A DNA stretch of 34,661 nt from Nitrosovibrio sp. Nv4 (GCA_945906765.1 CAMDRF010000027.1:1-34661), one strand, 5' to 3'. Counted from the stretch's first letter, positions 1 to 9,479 are shown. Numbers and translations: made by a program. The notes: generated by a model from the letters alone, not told the origin.

Positions 1-2
1 AG

Positions 3-290
3 CGCGTCTGGAACGGCATGCTGACCATCCTGATCGACCCGAAGCGCATGGGCACCGGCGACAGCTTTGCCACCGAGACCACCGAGTTCCTCAACTTCCT
101 GCGCAAGTCGCCCGTCGCACCCGGCTTCGACAAAGTCCGCATCGCCGGCGAGCCGGAAAGGGAAACCCGCGCAAAGAGGGAGCGCGACGGCATTTCCGTG
201 GATGACAACACCTGGAACGAAATCGCCGCCGCGGGCGCGAAGCTGAAAGTGCAGCGGTCAACGCTGGAGAAACTGGTTCAGGAGGACTAA
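3..290 (+). CDS. Malate/L-lactate dehydrogenase family (Ldh_2) oxidoreductase, C-terminal part
   Basis: The reading frame is open through the left window edge (RVWNGM... from base 3), so only the last 95 or so residues are present. The segment WNGMLTILIDPKRMG, then a glutamate/threonine-rich helix and FDKVRIAGEPERE, matches the C-terminal region of the NAD(P)-dependent Ldh_2 family, whose members reduce or oxidise 2-hydroxy acids such as malate, lactate or ureidoglycolate. The catalytic and NAD-binding parts lie outside the window, so substrate cannot be judged. It ends 3 bases before the lemA-like gene on the same strand. The family call is fairly firm; the exact enzyme is unknown. Confidence 0.75.
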   Translation, partial: RVWNGMLTILIDPKRMGTGDSFATETTEFLNFLRKSPVAPGFDKVRIAGEPERETRAKRERDGISVDDNTWNEIAAAGAKLKVQRSTLEKLVQED

Positions 291-293
291 ATC

Positions 294-890
294 ATGCGGA
301 CGTTACTGCTCGCTTCGATTGCCGCTTTGTCCCTTTCCGGGTGCGGCTACAACGACTTCCAGCGCCTGGACGAGGGCGTCAAGGCCGCGTGGTCCGAGGT
401 CCTCAACAACTACCAGCGGCGCGCGGACCTGATTCCGAACCTGGTCGCCACGGTGCAGGGGGCGGCGGACTTCGAGAAGAGCACGCTGGTGGAGATCACC
501 AATGCGCGCGCCTCCGTCAGTGCGATCAAGGCGACGCCGGAACTGATCAACGATCCGGATGCGTTCGCGAAATTCCAGGCGGCGCAATCGCAGATGAGCG
601 GGGCGCTGTCGCGCTTGCTCGCGGTGGCGGAAAACTATCCGCAGCTTACCGCGACGAAGGAGTTCGGCGAATTGCGCGCGGAACTCGCGGGCGCGGAGAA
701 TCGGATCACGGTGGCGCGCGGGCGCTACATCAAGGCGGTGGAGGGCTACAACATCCTGACGCGCGAGTTTCCGAGCAACCTCACGGCGATGCTGTTCGGC
801 TACAAGACCAAGGCCAACTTCACGGTCGAAAACGAGAAGGCGATCGCCGTGCCGCCGAAGGTCGATTTCAGCAAGCCGGCGGCGAAGTAG
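294..890 (+). CDS. LemA family lipoprotein
   Basis: This is a 198-residue LemA-family protein. It begins with a short hydrophobic signal ending in a lipobox (SLSGC, Cys17), so it is probably lipid-anchored. The hallmark LemA segment follows (NNYQRRADLIPNLV, roughly residues 38-51), then long amphipathic helices and the SLTAMLFGYKTKANF-like C-terminal region (here SNLTAMLFGYKTKANF). LemA proteins are helical envelope proteins of unclear biochemical role. The gene is followed after 13 bases by a TPM-domain gene and then a second one. This LemA-TPM-TPM order is common in proteobacteria and suggests a shared envelope function. Start chosen at the first ATG because it gives a good signal peptide. 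Confidence 0.9.
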   Translation: MRTLLLASIAALSLSGCGYNDFQRLDEGVKAAWSEVLNNYQRRADLIPNLVATVQGAADFEKSTLVEITNARASVSAIKATPELINDPDAFAKFQAAQSQMSGALSRLLAVAENYPQLTATKEFGELRAELAGAENRITVARGRYIKAVEGYNILTREFPSNLTAMLFGYKTKANFTVENEKAIAVPPKVDFSKPAAK

Positions 891-903
891 CCGAAGCAAT
901 TCG

Positions 904-1767
904 ATGCGCCGTTTGCTGCTCGCCGGGTGGCTCGCACTGGCGGGTATCCTCGCCTGGCTGCCGGCACACGCGGACGTGCCGGTGCCGCCGGTCCAGGGAC
1001 GAATCACCGACCTTACCGGGACGCTGAGCGCCCAGCAAAAGAGCGAGCTCGAATCGCGCATCGCCGCCTACGAATCTCGGCGCGGCAGCCAGATCGCGGT
1101 GCTGATGCTCCCCACGACGAAGCCGGAGGAGATCGAGCAGTACTCGATCCGGGTGGCGGAAGCCTGGAAGATCGGCCGCAAGGGCGCGGATGACGGGCTG
1201 ATTCTGATCGTCGCCAAGGACGACCGGCGCCTGCGCATCGAGGTGGGCTACGGGCTCGAAGGCGCGATTCCCGATTCGGTGGCGAAGCGCGTGATTGACG
1301 AGAAAATCTCGCCGCGCTTTCGCGACGGCGACTTCTACGGCGGCGTGCGCGACGGCGTGGACCAGCTGATCAAGCTGGCCGAGGGCGAGAAGCTGCCGCC
1401 GCCGCAGGCCGCGGCAGCGGGAAGGCAGTCCGCGCCGGACAACGTGATCGATCTGATCATTCCCGGTCTTGCGCTCGTCTTCATCGCGGGCACGTTTCTC
1501 AAGGCAATGCTCGGCCGGTTCCCCGGATCACTCGCCGCCGGCGCCGGTGTCGGACTGATCGCCTGGCTGATGTTCGGCATCCTGTTTGGCGCGCTGGCGC
1601 TGGTTATTGGCTTCCTGCTGGCCTTCGCCAATATCAGCACGGGCCGTGGCGGCGGCTGGTCGAGCGGTAGCGGCGGGTCCTGGGGCGGCGGCTCCTCCGG
1701 CGGATCGAGCTGGGGCGGCGGCGGTGGCGGCGGCTTCGGCGGCGGCGGCTCTTCGGGGCGCTGGTAG
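904..1767 (+). CDS. TPM-domain membrane protein with glycine-rich tail (YgcG-like)
   Basis: This 287-residue protein has an N-terminal signal peptide (probable cleavage after AHA, about residue 24). A TPM domain follows (about 30-155) with the typical pieces VQGRITDLTGTLS, GSQIAVLML, DDGLILIVAKDDRRLRIEVGYGLEG and the FRDGDFYGGV helix. Two membrane segments lie at about residues 180-200 and 208-240. The last 40 residues are almost all Gly and Ser with a few Trp and Phe, as in YgcG/BA42-type proteins. TPM domains face the periplasm and some members have phosphatase activity in vitro. This one sits between lemA and a second TPM gene and probably works with them. The role is not established. Confidence 0.88.
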   Translation: MRRLLLAGWLALAGILAWLPAHADVPVPPVQGRITDLTGTLSAQQKSELESRIAAYESRRGSQIAVLMLPTTKPEEIEQYSIRVAEAWKIGRKGADDGLILIVAKDDRRLRIEVGYGLEGAIPDSVAKRVIDEKISPRFRDGDFYGGVRDGVDQLIKLAEGEKLPPPQAAAAGRQSAPDNVIDLIIPGLALVFIAGTFLKAMLGRFPGSLAAGAGVGLIAWLMFGILFGALALVIGFLLAFANISTGRGGGWSSGSGGSWGGGSSGGSSWGGGGGGGFGGGGSSGRW

Positions 1768-1776
1768 GGGAACGCA

Positions 1777-2268
1777 ATGCGCTGGATTCGCCACCTCTTC
1801 CTCGACCATTTCACGCTCCTGCGCGCGTTCCCGCCCGCGACTCTGGCCGCGATCGAGCGCGCGGTTGCCGGGCAGGAGAAGCGGCACCGCGGTGAATTGC
1901 GCGTCGCGATCGAGGGCGGCCTGCCGATTCAGGCGCTCGTCGCCGGCCGCACGGCGCGCGAGCGCGCGCTCGAACACTTCACGCTCCTGCGCGTCTGGGA
2001 TACCGAGGACAACGCCGGCGTGCTGATCTACCTGCTGCTCGCCGACCGGCGCGTGGAGATCGTCGCCGACCGCGGCATCCACGCGCGCGTGGGCGCAACC
2101 GCATGGGAGACGATTTGCGGCGCGATGCAGCAGGAATTCGCGGCGGGACGCTTTGAGGCGGGGATGCTTGCGGGCCTGTCGTCGGTGAGCGATCTGCTGG
2201 CGCAGCACTTTCCGGCAAAGGCAGGGAACAATCCGAACGAACTGCCGGACGCGCCGGTGGTGGTCTAG
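1777..2268 (+). CDS. Small TPM-domain protein, cytosolic type
   Basis: This 163-residue protein is the second TPM-domain (TLP18.3/Psb32/MOLO-1) protein of the trio. It has no signal peptide or membrane segment. The fold is recognisable from RGELRVAIEGGLP (about 39-51), the ARERALEHFTLLRVWDTEDNAGVLIYLL core (about 60-90), DRRVEIVADRGIHARV and the C-terminal GRFEAGMLAGL helix. It starts 9 bases after the glycine-rich TPM gene, so the three genes are very likely one operon. The reaction is unknown. It converges with the minus-strand dehydratase: the two stop codons are 10 bases apart with no obvious hairpin between them. Confidence 0.85.
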   Translation: MRWIRHLFLDHFTLLRAFPPATLAAIERAVAGQEKRHRGELRVAIEGGLPIQALVAGRTARERALEHFTLLRVWDTEDNAGVLIYLLLADRRVEIVADRGIHARVGATAWETICGAMQQEFAAGRFEAGMLAGLSSVSDLLAQHFPAKAGNNPNELPDAPVVV

Positions 2269-2278
2269 CCGACAATCC

Positions 2279-4006
<1,728 letters not shown>

Positions 4007-4046
4007 GTCTTCTCCCGGTAGGAAGCGGAGATTGTAAACTCGCCGA

Positions 4047-4820
4047 ATGGCATTCGGCGGCGAGTTCATTTTCCGGTACCGGAGCTGGCGGCGGATCCTG
4101 CGCTTCGCGGGCCATGCGACGGTCGCCGTGCTTTCGCCTTCCACCTACAGTCCGGCCACGCGCGCGGTCGCCGTGCGCCAGATTTACTTCACCGCCTGGC
4201 AGATCTTGCTCAGATACACGCTGTTCGCCGCGCTGTTCAGCCTGGTCCTGATCCAGATCGTTGCCGCGACCGCGCGCCAGTACGGCCTTTCGCAGCACGC
4301 GCTCGAACTGACCCTGCGCGTGCTGGTGCTCGAGCTGATTCCCCTGCTGACGGCGCTGTTCGTCGCTTTGCGATCAGGCGCCGCGATCGGGGCGGAGGTC
4401 GCCCTGATGAGGGTCGGCGGTCAGATCGAGGACCTGGCGGAGGCTGGCGAGAGCCCGCTGCACGGCGAGTTCGTTCCCAGGATCGCCGCGGCTGCGGTCT
4501 CGGTCTTCTCGCTCACGACCCTGAGCTGCGCGCTCGCGCTGCTGCTCGCCTATGCGGTGTTCTACGGCTTCTCGCCCTGGGGCTTCAACGAGTTCAGCCG
4601 GATCGTGGGCAAGGTGTTCGACGCGCCCGTGCTGGCCGGGTTCCTGCTCAAGTGCCTGCTGTTCGGGCTGGCGGTGGCGCTGATCCCGATCGCCACCGGC
4701 CTGGAAGCCGAGCGCGGCAAACCCAAGTCAGTGCCGTTCGCGGTGCTCGCCGGGCTGGTGAAGCTGTTTTTCGTGATCAGCCTGATCGAGGTGCTGTCTT
4801 TGGTGGTGAAATACGTCTGA
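4047..4820 (+). CDS. MlaE-like ABC transporter permease
   Basis: This 257-residue polytopic membrane protein belongs to the MlaE/YrbE permease family, which moves phospholipids or other hydrophobic molecules between membranes. Family signs are [22 protein letters not shown] near the N-terminus, the long coupling-helix region [22 protein letters not shown] (about residues 95-116), [17 protein letters not shown], and further membrane helices near 150-175 and 200-255. It is followed 2 bases later by an MCE (MlaD-like) gene and then a lipoprotein gene. The usual ATPase gene (mlaF) is not adjacent. Only 40 bases separate its start from the divergent dehydratase start, so the two promoters must overlap or lie inside the opposing genes. 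Confidence 0.85.
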   Translation: MAFGGEFIFRYRSWRRILRFAGHATVAVLSPSTYSPATRAVAVRQIYFTAWQILLRYTLFAALFSLVLIQIVAATARQYGLSQHALELTLRVLVLELIPLLTALFVALRSGAAIGAEVALMRVGGQIEDLAEAGESPLHGEFVPRIAAAAVSVFSLTTLSCALALLLAYAVFYGFSPWGFNEFSRIVGKVFDAPVLAGFLLKCLLFGLAVALIPIATGLEAERGKPKSVPFAVLAGLVKLFFVISLIEVLSLVVKYV

Positions 4821-4822
4821 GC

Positions 4823-5821
4823 ATGGAACCCGAACCCGGCTTCACGCTGCTGCCCAAGAGCCTCGGCGTCAAGGTCGGCATGCTGATCGCGTTCACCATC
4901 ACGATCGCGGCCGCGTTCGTGCTCTACGTGCTGTTCGCGCGGGGCGTGTTCGAGGCGACGCAGCGCCTGACGCTGCTGGCCGACAATGCGGAGGGCGTAA
5001 GCCTCGGCATGGACCTCACCTTCTCCGGCTTCCCGATCGGCCGCGTGCGGCGTATCGCGCTGCGCGAAGACGGCAAGGTGCGCATCGACATCGACGTGCC
5101 GAACAAGGAGGCGCACTGGCTGCGCGCGACCAGCGTGTTCACGCTGGAGCTGCCGCTGGTGGGCGGCGCGAAAATCCGTGCCTATACCGCGAACCTCAAG
5201 GACACGCCGCTGGCCGACGGCGCCGAGCGCCCGGTGCTGCGCGGCGACACCGCGGAGGAGATCCCGCGCATGGTGGCTTCGCTGCGCGCGGTGCTGGAGA
5301 ACGTGGACCAGATCACTGGCTCGGGGTCAAGCCTGCAGGAAAGCCTGAAGAGCGCGCGTACCGTCACCGAGCGCATGGCGGGCAAGTACGGCGTGCTGGG
5401 CGGTATGCTCGGCGGCGAGGACAACGCGCGCAAGGTGATCGCGTCGATTGATCGCGCGAATGCGCTGCTGGCGTCGCTCAACGGCGTCGCGCTGAAGATG
5501 GATACGGTGCTGTCGAAGGCCGACCAGCGCGTGCTGGGGCCGGGCGGCGTGGTCGACGAAACGCAGAAGGCGGTGGCGCAGGCGCAAGCGATCCTCGGCG
5601 AGGTGCGCGAGCGCTTGAAGACGGTCGATGAGATCCTCGCGAACGCGCAGGCGGCGAGCGCCAGCGCGCGCAGCGCGACGGCCAATGTGGCCGCGGCCAC
5701 CACCGACCTCGCCGCGTTGCGTGCCGAAGTCGAGGCGAGCCTGCGCAAGATCGCCTCCCTGATCGACGAGATCAACCGCAAATGGCCGTTCGAGCGCGGC
5801 ACAAAGATCAAGCTGCCATGA
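4823..5821 (+). CDS. MlaD-like MCE domain protein
   Basis: This 332-residue protein has one N-terminal membrane anchor (about residues 15-37) and one MCE domain (about 38-125). The MCE domain contains SLGMDLTFSGFPIGRVRRIAL and the EDGKVRIDIDVP strand pair, and continues to LELPLVGGAKIRAYT. The remainder (about 145-320) is alanine-rich, heptad-like helix, as expected for the long helical stem of single-MCE proteins. MCE proteins form hexameric rings that bind lipids and pass them between membranes with an MlaE permease. Start set at ATG 4823, two bases after the mlaE-like stop; a longer frame upstream overlaps mlaE and has no MCE-like sequence. The stop overlaps the next start (ATGA). Confidence 0.87.
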   Translation: MEPEPGFTLLPKSLGVKVGMLIAFTITIAAAFVLYVLFARGVFEATQRLTLLADNAEGVSLGMDLTFSGFPIGRVRRIALREDGKVRIDIDVPNKEAHWLRATSVFTLELPLVGGAKIRAYTANLKDTPLADGAERPVLRGDTAEEIPRMVASLRAVLENVDQITGSGSSLQESLKSARTVTERMAGKYGVLGGMLGGEDNARKVIASIDRANALLASLNGVALKMDTVLSKADQRVLGPGGVVDETQKAVAQAQAILGEVRERLKTVDEILANAQAASASARSATANVAAATTDLAALRAEVEASLRKIASLIDEINRKWPFERGTKIKLP

Positions 5822-6426
5822 GGGTTTTGCTGCCGCTTGCGGTAGTTTTTCTCTCGGGGTGCGCGGGCGGCTCGCCGCCGCCCGATTGGCGGTTGAATTC
5901 AATCGCGGCCCTGAACTCGTTCCAACAGAATTACCTGCGCGGTGATACGCGCGCCGCGGACGTCGAGTTCGAGAGAGCAAAGTCGGAATTGAGAAGCACG
6001 GGCGATCCCGCGCTTGTCGCGCGCGCGGAGTTGGTGCGCTGCGCCGCGCGCGCCGCGAGCCTCGAGTTCGACGGCTGTCCGGAATTCGAGAAGCTACGCG
6101 CGGATGCGGGCGCCGAGGAACTTGCCTATTACGAATTTCTTTCGGGTCGTGCGGAACGGGCGCCATCGGAAGAGCCGCTGTCGCGCATGGTTTCCGCCGG
6201 CGTGAATTTCAAGTCGGGGAAAATAACCCCTGAAAGCATTTCAGCCGCGCTCGACATCGCCTCGGCGCAAGGCTGGCGCAGGCCGCTGCTGGCCTGGCTG
6301 GGGGTGCAGGAGAAGCGCGCCGAGGCCGCGGGCGACCGCGCGGCGCTGGAGCGCATCCGGCGGCGGCTCGCTCTCGTTCTTGGGCCGGGAGTTGCCGAGG
6401 AGCGCGTGCAGACTCTTGGCAAGTGA
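5818..6426 (+). CDS. Small lipoprotein in the MCE transport operon
   Basis: This 202-residue lipoprotein starts at ATG 5818, overlapping the mlaD-like stop by 4 bases. The signal is RVLLPLAVVFLSGC with lipobox cysteine at about residue 15. The mature part is Ala/Glu/Arg-rich and mostly helical, with CPEFEKLRADAGAEELAYYEFLSGR in the middle and a basic helical end. I do not recognise a named family. It does not look like the PqiC-type auxiliary lipoprotein often found with MCE genes. Position and coupling suggest a partner of the permease-MCE pair at the outer membrane, but this rests on context alone. Confidence 0.7.
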   Translation: MRVLLPLAVVFLSGCAGGSPPPDWRLNSIAALNSFQQNYLRGDTRAADVEFERAKSELRSTGDPALVARAELVRCAARAASLEFDGCPEFEKLRADAGAEELAYYEFLSGRAERAPSEEPLSRMVSAGVNFKSGKITPESISAALDIASAQGWRRPLLAWLGVQEKRAEAAGDRAALERIRRRLALVLGPGVAEERVQTLGK

Positions 6427-6494
6427 ACCTGGTCCCGGCTCGCGAGCCGACTGGCCCCGCGCAGGACTCCGTCGTTGATCGATGTATAGTAAAT

Positions 6495-6533
6495 CGATTG
6501 TGATATAACTATTCCTCAGCAATCACACAATCG
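6495..6533. promoter_or_regulatory. Inverted repeat before a toxin-antitoxin operon
   Basis: CGATTGTG (6495-6502) and CACAATCG (6526-6533) form perfect 8-base arms with a 23-base spacer, in an AT-rich stretch containing TATAGT and TATAAC. The right arm ends at the likely ribosome binding site of the antitoxin gene. This is the expected place for autorepression by the antitoxin. No convincing -35/-10 pair could be fixed. Confidence 0.5.
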
Positions 6534-6543
6534 GGGAATGGCC

Positions 6544-7002
6544 ATGGTCGCCGCACCGCTCAATCACCGGACCTTGGCCGAGTTGGCCGCGGCCGGCGTC
6601 GTCCGCGCAGCCCGCGTCATGAGCCAGGGGGGCGCATGGGGAGTGATGGTCGAGTACGGTGCGATGCAACGTCCGCTCGCCGCGCAGCGCGGCAAGGCAC
6701 GCTTGTTCCGCCGACTGGAAACCGTCGTCGCTTACCTCAAGGGCATTGGCATCGACCGCTTCGACGTCGATACCGCCAACTACGATCCGGCCCGCACCGG
6801 GCGGGCGCGGCCCGACCGCGCGGCGGCGCTGAAGCAAGCTCACCGGGCCGCCGCCTACGACAAGTGGTTTCGAGCCAAAGTCCAGGAATCCCTCGATGAT
6901 CCGCGAGCGAGCATTCCGCACGACAAGGTGTCGGCGCGCTGGTCGAGGAAACGGGCGCAACTCGCGAGGAAGGCCGGGGGCCCGCGAGGAGCAAGGGATT
7001 GA
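6544..7002 (+). CDS. Antitoxin-like protein of a ParE-type toxin-antitoxin pair
   Basis: This protein of about 152 residues sits directly upstream of a ParE/RelE-type toxin, with which it overlaps by 4 bases, so it is most likely the antitoxin. It has an N-terminal region with paired helices (LAELAAAGVVRAARV), a middle part YGAMQRPLAAQRGKARLFRRLETVVAYLKGIGI and a C-terminal charged helix (AAYDKWFRAKVQESLDDPR..). I recall similar proteins from other proteobacterial TA pairs but cannot give a family name with certainty. Start chosen at ATG 6544, spaced 6 bases from GGGGA at 6533-6537; the ATG at 6538 lies too close to that site. It probably binds the inverted repeat just upstream. Confidence 0.65.
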   Translation: MVAAPLNHRTLAELAAAGVVRAARVMSQGGAWGVMVEYGAMQRPLAAQRGKARLFRRLETVVAYLKGIGIDRFDVDTANYDPARTGRARPDRAAALKQAHRAAAYDKWFRAKVQESLDDPRASIPHDKVSARWSRKRAQLARKAGGPRGARD

Positions 7003-7280
7003 GGGTTTGCTGGCGGCCTCTGGCCGAGGCGGACCGCGCCGCGATTCTTGACTATATCGCTCGAGACAATCCGGGCGCGGCCATTGCACTGGGCGACGCG
7101 ATCGACCGGCGGGTGACGGAGTTGCCGCGGCACCCCAGGCTCTACCGGGGCGGGAGGGTGCGGGGCACGCGCGAGATGGTGGTGCATCCGAACTACCTCG
7201 TCGTCTATCGGATAAGGCGCGGCTGGATAGAGATTCTGCGCGTGCTGCACAGCATGCGGCAGTGGCCACCGGGGCGTTAG
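6999..7280 (+). CDS. RelE/ParE superfamily toxin
   Basis: This 93-residue small basic protein has the ParE layout. The N-terminal part reads VCWRPLAEADRAAILDYIA, followed by a helix with ALGDAIDRRVTEL, the loop HPRLYRGGRVRGTREMVVHPNY, and the end strand YRIRRGWIEILRVLHSMRQWP. ParE toxins poison DNA gyrase, while close relatives cleave mRNA on ribosomes; the sequence alone does not decide which. The start is TTG at 6999, overlapping the antitoxin stop (TTGA), which suggests translational coupling. Length is normal for the family and no lesion is visible, so this is probably a working pair, unlike most TA loci at 26-34 kb. Confidence 0.85.
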   Translation: MRVCWRPLAEADRAAILDYIARDNPGAAIALGDAIDRRVTELPRHPRLYRGGRVRGTREMVVHPNYLVVYRIRRGWIEILRVLHSMRQWPPGR

Positions 7281-7413
7281 CTGGTTTTTCTGTATTGACC
7301 TAATGTCCCACTGTGCATGAGGTGTCCGGGCAGCGGCCGCCCGATGATGCGTTCCGCAAGACGTGCTGCTTCAACGAGCCGGTCGAGATCGATGCCCGTC
7401 TCGATGCCCAACT
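7277..7413 (-). pseudogene. Fragment resembling the C-terminus of hydroxymethylglutaryl-CoA lyase
   Basis: Directly after the scoB stop, a different frame reads GIETGIDLDRLVEAARLAE, then RIIGRPLPGHLMHSGTL, to a stop at 7277. This resembles the last helices of the HMG-CoA lyase family, which splits HMG-CoA to acetoacetate and acetyl-CoA. About 40 residues are left and no active-site region is present, so it is a remnant. Acetoacetate is the substrate class of the adjacent CoA-transferase, so the lyase may once have been part of the same leucine or ketone-body operon. The fragment's stop overlaps the stop of the convergent toxin gene. Confidence 0.5.
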
Positions 7414-8061
7414 CTACACCGCGGCGCGGTACTTCAGCGGCACACCGTTCAGCCGTTGCAACTCGTCGAAAGAAATGTCGGCGAGGATTTCCACCAGGTG
7501 CAATCCATCCGCTTTGACGTCGATCACCGCGAGGTCGGTGTAGACGCGGTTGACGCAGCGCGCGCCGGTGAGCGGATAGCTGCAACGCTCCACGAGTTTG
7601 CTTTTCCCATCCTTGGTGAGGTGTTCCATCATCACCAGCACCTGCCTGGCGCCGACCGCGAGGTCCATCGCGCCGCCGACCGCGGGGATCGCGTCCGGCG
7701 TGCCGGTATGCCAGTTCGCGAGGTCGCCCGCGGATGAAACCTGGAAGGCGCCCAGCACGCAGAAATCCAGATGGCGGCCGCGGATCATCGCAAACGAGTC
7801 CGCGTGATGAAAATACGAGCCGCCCGCGAGCAGCGTCACCGGCTCCTTGCCGGCGTTGATCAGGTCTTCGTCTTCTTCGCCCATCGGCGGACGCGGGCCG
7901 ATGCCCAAGACGCCGTTCTCGCTGTGCAGGATGATCTCGCGGCCCTTGGGCAGGTAGTCGGCGACCAGGGTCGGCAGCCCGATGCCGAGGTTCACGTAGG
8001 CGCCCTCGGGAATGTCCTGCGCGACGCGCGCCGCCATCTGCTTGCGGTCGAGCTTTTTCAT
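7414..8061 (-). CDS. scoB: 3-oxoacid CoA-transferase subunit B
   Basis: This 215-residue beta subunit is of the two-subunit succinyl-CoA:3-ketoacid CoA-transferase type, which moves CoA from succinyl-CoA to acetoacetate or a related 3-oxo acid. The signature LHSENGVLGIG holds the catalytic glutamate (Glu48). VNLGIGLPTLVADYLP, GGSYFHHADSFAMIRG and the AIPAVGGAMDLAVGA loop are also typical. The start ATG at 8059-8061 shares one base with the stop of scoA (TGATG). The exact 3-oxo acid cannot be read from the sequence; adipate-pathway transferases (PcaJ) are close relatives. Confidence 0.9.
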   Translation of the reverse strand: MKKLDRKQMAARVAQDIPEGAYVNLGIGLPTLVADYLPKGREIILHSENGVLGIGPRPPMGEEDEDLINAGKEPVTLLAGGSYFHHADSFAMIRGRHLDFCVLGAFQVSSAGDLANWHTGTPDAIPAVGGAMDLAVGARQVLVMMEHLTKDGKSKLVERCSYPLTGARCVNRVYTDLAVIDVKADGLHLVEILADISFDELQRLNGVPLKYRAAV

Positions 8062-8723
8062 CAAGGTAATTTTATAACCCGCTTGACGAATATTCCCGGC
8101 GTAACCACGGTCTCGGGATCGAGTTCGCCGAGCTCGACGGTTTCGCGCACCTGCACCACGGTGCATTTCGCCGCCGCGGCCATGACGGGCGCGAAGTTGC
8201 GCGCGGTCTTGCGGTAGGTGAGGTTGCCCCAGCGGTCGGCGCGGTCCGCTTTGATCAGCGCGTAGTCGGCGTAGATCGGATATTCGAGTACGTGGCCGCG
8301 GCCGGCGATTTCGCGCGTCTCCTTGCCTTCGGCCAGCTGCGTGCCGAAGGCGGTCGGGGTGAAGAACGCGCCGACGCCGGCGCCCGCGGCGCGGATGCGC
8401 TCGGCGAGCGTGCCCTGCGGCACCAGCTCCAGCTCGAGCTTTCCCGAGCGGTACAGCCTGTCGAAATGCCAGGAATCGGTCTGCCGCGGAAACGAACAGA
8501 TGATCTTGCGCACCCGCCCCGCGCCGATCAGCGCGGCGAGTCCCGCGTCGGCATTGCCCGCGTTGTTATTTACGACGGTGAGGTTCGTCGCGCCCTGCGC
8601 GATCAGGCAGTCGATCAGTTCGGCCGGCATCCCGGCATTGCCAAAACCGCCAATCATCACCGTGGCGCTGTCGGGCACGTCAGCCAGCGCGGCTTCGGGC
8701 GTGGGGAAGAATTTGTTGATCAT
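8061..8723 (-). CDS. scoA: 3-oxoacid CoA-transferase subunit A
   Basis: This 220-residue alpha subunit pairs with the downstream B subunit. The family signature is clear as DSATVMIGGFGNAGMP (about residues 17-32), followed by NNNAGNADAGLAALI, FPRQTDSWHFDRLYRSGKLELELVPQGTLAERIRAAGAG and the FFTPTAFGT motif. The start is ATG 8723 (MINKFFPTPEAAL); the longer frame upstream to 8828 is AT-rich and does not look like protein of this family. It is transcribed away from mraZ, with 291 bases between the starts. Confidence 0.9.
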   Translation of the reverse strand: MINKFFPTPEAALADVPDSATVMIGGFGNAGMPAELIDCLIAQGATNLTVVNNNAGNADAGLAALIGAGRVRKIICSFPRQTDSWHFDRLYRSGKLELELVPQGTLAERIRAAGAGVGAFFTPTAFGTQLAEGKETREIAGRGHVLEYPIYADYALIKADRADRWGNLTYRKTARNFAPVMAAAAKCTVVQVRETVELGELDPETVVTPGIFVKRVIKLP

Positions 8724-8906
8724 GGGCCTCGAATTATCGCCCAAAGGCTTTTTTCGCCTTTTTACGTGAGCGATCACTAATTTATGAGAAGTAACATTTA
8801 ATATATTTTCTATGTATCTGATAAACATAAAGAATTAAAATTCAGAAACTGTCTTCAATAGTTCAGCTAAGTGGTTGTCTCGGCTGAAGAAATCCAGTTG
8901 TCCAGC

Positions 8907-8935
8907 TTGACCCGCCTCCGTCTTTCAGATTAAAG
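8907..8935 (+). promoter_or_regulatory. Candidate sigma-70 promoter of the dcw cluster
   Basis: TTGACC at 8907-8912 and TTAAAG at 8930-8935 are spaced by 17 bases, about 80 bases before mraZ. The -10 match is weak, but the position directly before the MraZ-type operator fits the normal Pmra arrangement. The rest of the 8724-9014 gap is AT-rich at 8770-8850 and presumably also holds the divergent scoA promoter, which I could not place. Confidence 0.4.
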
Positions 8936-8960
8936 TGGGAAAACGTAGAAAAAAGTGGCT
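8936..8960 (+). promoter_or_regulatory. Candidate MraZ operator (TGGGN-type direct repeats)
   Basis: TGGGA (8936-8940), TAGAA (8946-8950) and TGGCT (8956-8960) lie in 10-base register with 5-base spacers. MraZ is known to bind TGGGN direct repeats separated by 5 bases upstream of its own gene. The first box is exact, the third has one change and the second is weak. Its place just after the promoter candidate supports autorepression. Confidence 0.6.
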
Positions 8961-9014
8961 TAAAAATGCCGCATCGTCGGGTTTGACCGGTTCAAGTGGA
9001 GGAGACAAAAAGAG

Positions 9015-9464
9015 ATGAGCGGTACGTTTCACGGCGCAACGGTCCTCACGCTGGACGCCAAGGGCCGGCTCGCCATCCCCACGCGGCACCGCGACGCGCT
9101 GGTCGCCATGAGCAGAACGCTCGTGCTAAGCGCGCATCCGGACGGTTGCGCGCTCATCTACCCGGAAACCGCCTGGGAGCGCGTGCGCGCGCAGGTGGAG
9201 AAATTTCCCAGCTTCCATGCGCAGGCCAGCTGGTGGAAGCGCCTGCTGCTTGGCTTCGAGGAACACACCACGCCGGACGCCTCGGGCCGCGTGCTGTTGT
9301 CGAGCGGCCTCAGGCTGCACGCCAAGCTCGAGCGCGAGGTCATGCTGGTCGGCCAGGGACACTATTTCGAACTCTGGGATTCGGGTGTCTGGAGCGCGAA
9401 GCTTGCCGCCGCGCTGGCCGTTTCCGGCGCTCCGCCTCCGGGCATGGAGGGCTTCTCGCTGTGA
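9015..9464 (+). CDS. mraZ: Transcriptional regulator MraZ
   Basis: This 149-residue, AbrB-fold DNA-binding protein is the first gene of the dcw cluster. It has two tandem SpoVT/AbrB-like halves: FHGATVLTLDAKGRLAIPTRHRD near residues 5-27 and EEHTTPDASGRVLLSSGLR near residues 80-98. MraZ represses its own operon by binding TGGGN repeats, and a matching array lies 55-80 bases upstream. The ATG at 9015 follows a strong GGAGGAG site (8998-9003). Length matches the family. It heads a same-strand run of sixteen genes ending with ftsZ. Confidence 0.96.
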   Translation: MSGTFHGATVLTLDAKGRLAIPTRHRDALVAMSRTLVLSAHPDGCALIYPETAWERVRAQVEKFPSFHAQASWWKRLLLGFEEHTTPDASGRVLLSSGLRLHAKLEREVMLVGQGHYFELWDSGVWSAKLAAALAVSGAPPPGMEGFSL

Positions 9465-9479
9465 CGGCGGGTGCGGACG

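Noticed and set aside
6436-6449. Terminator after the MCE operon
   Set aside because: CGGCTCG/CGAGCCG is a perfect 14-base palindrome but has no loop and no T-run after it, so it is not called as a terminator.
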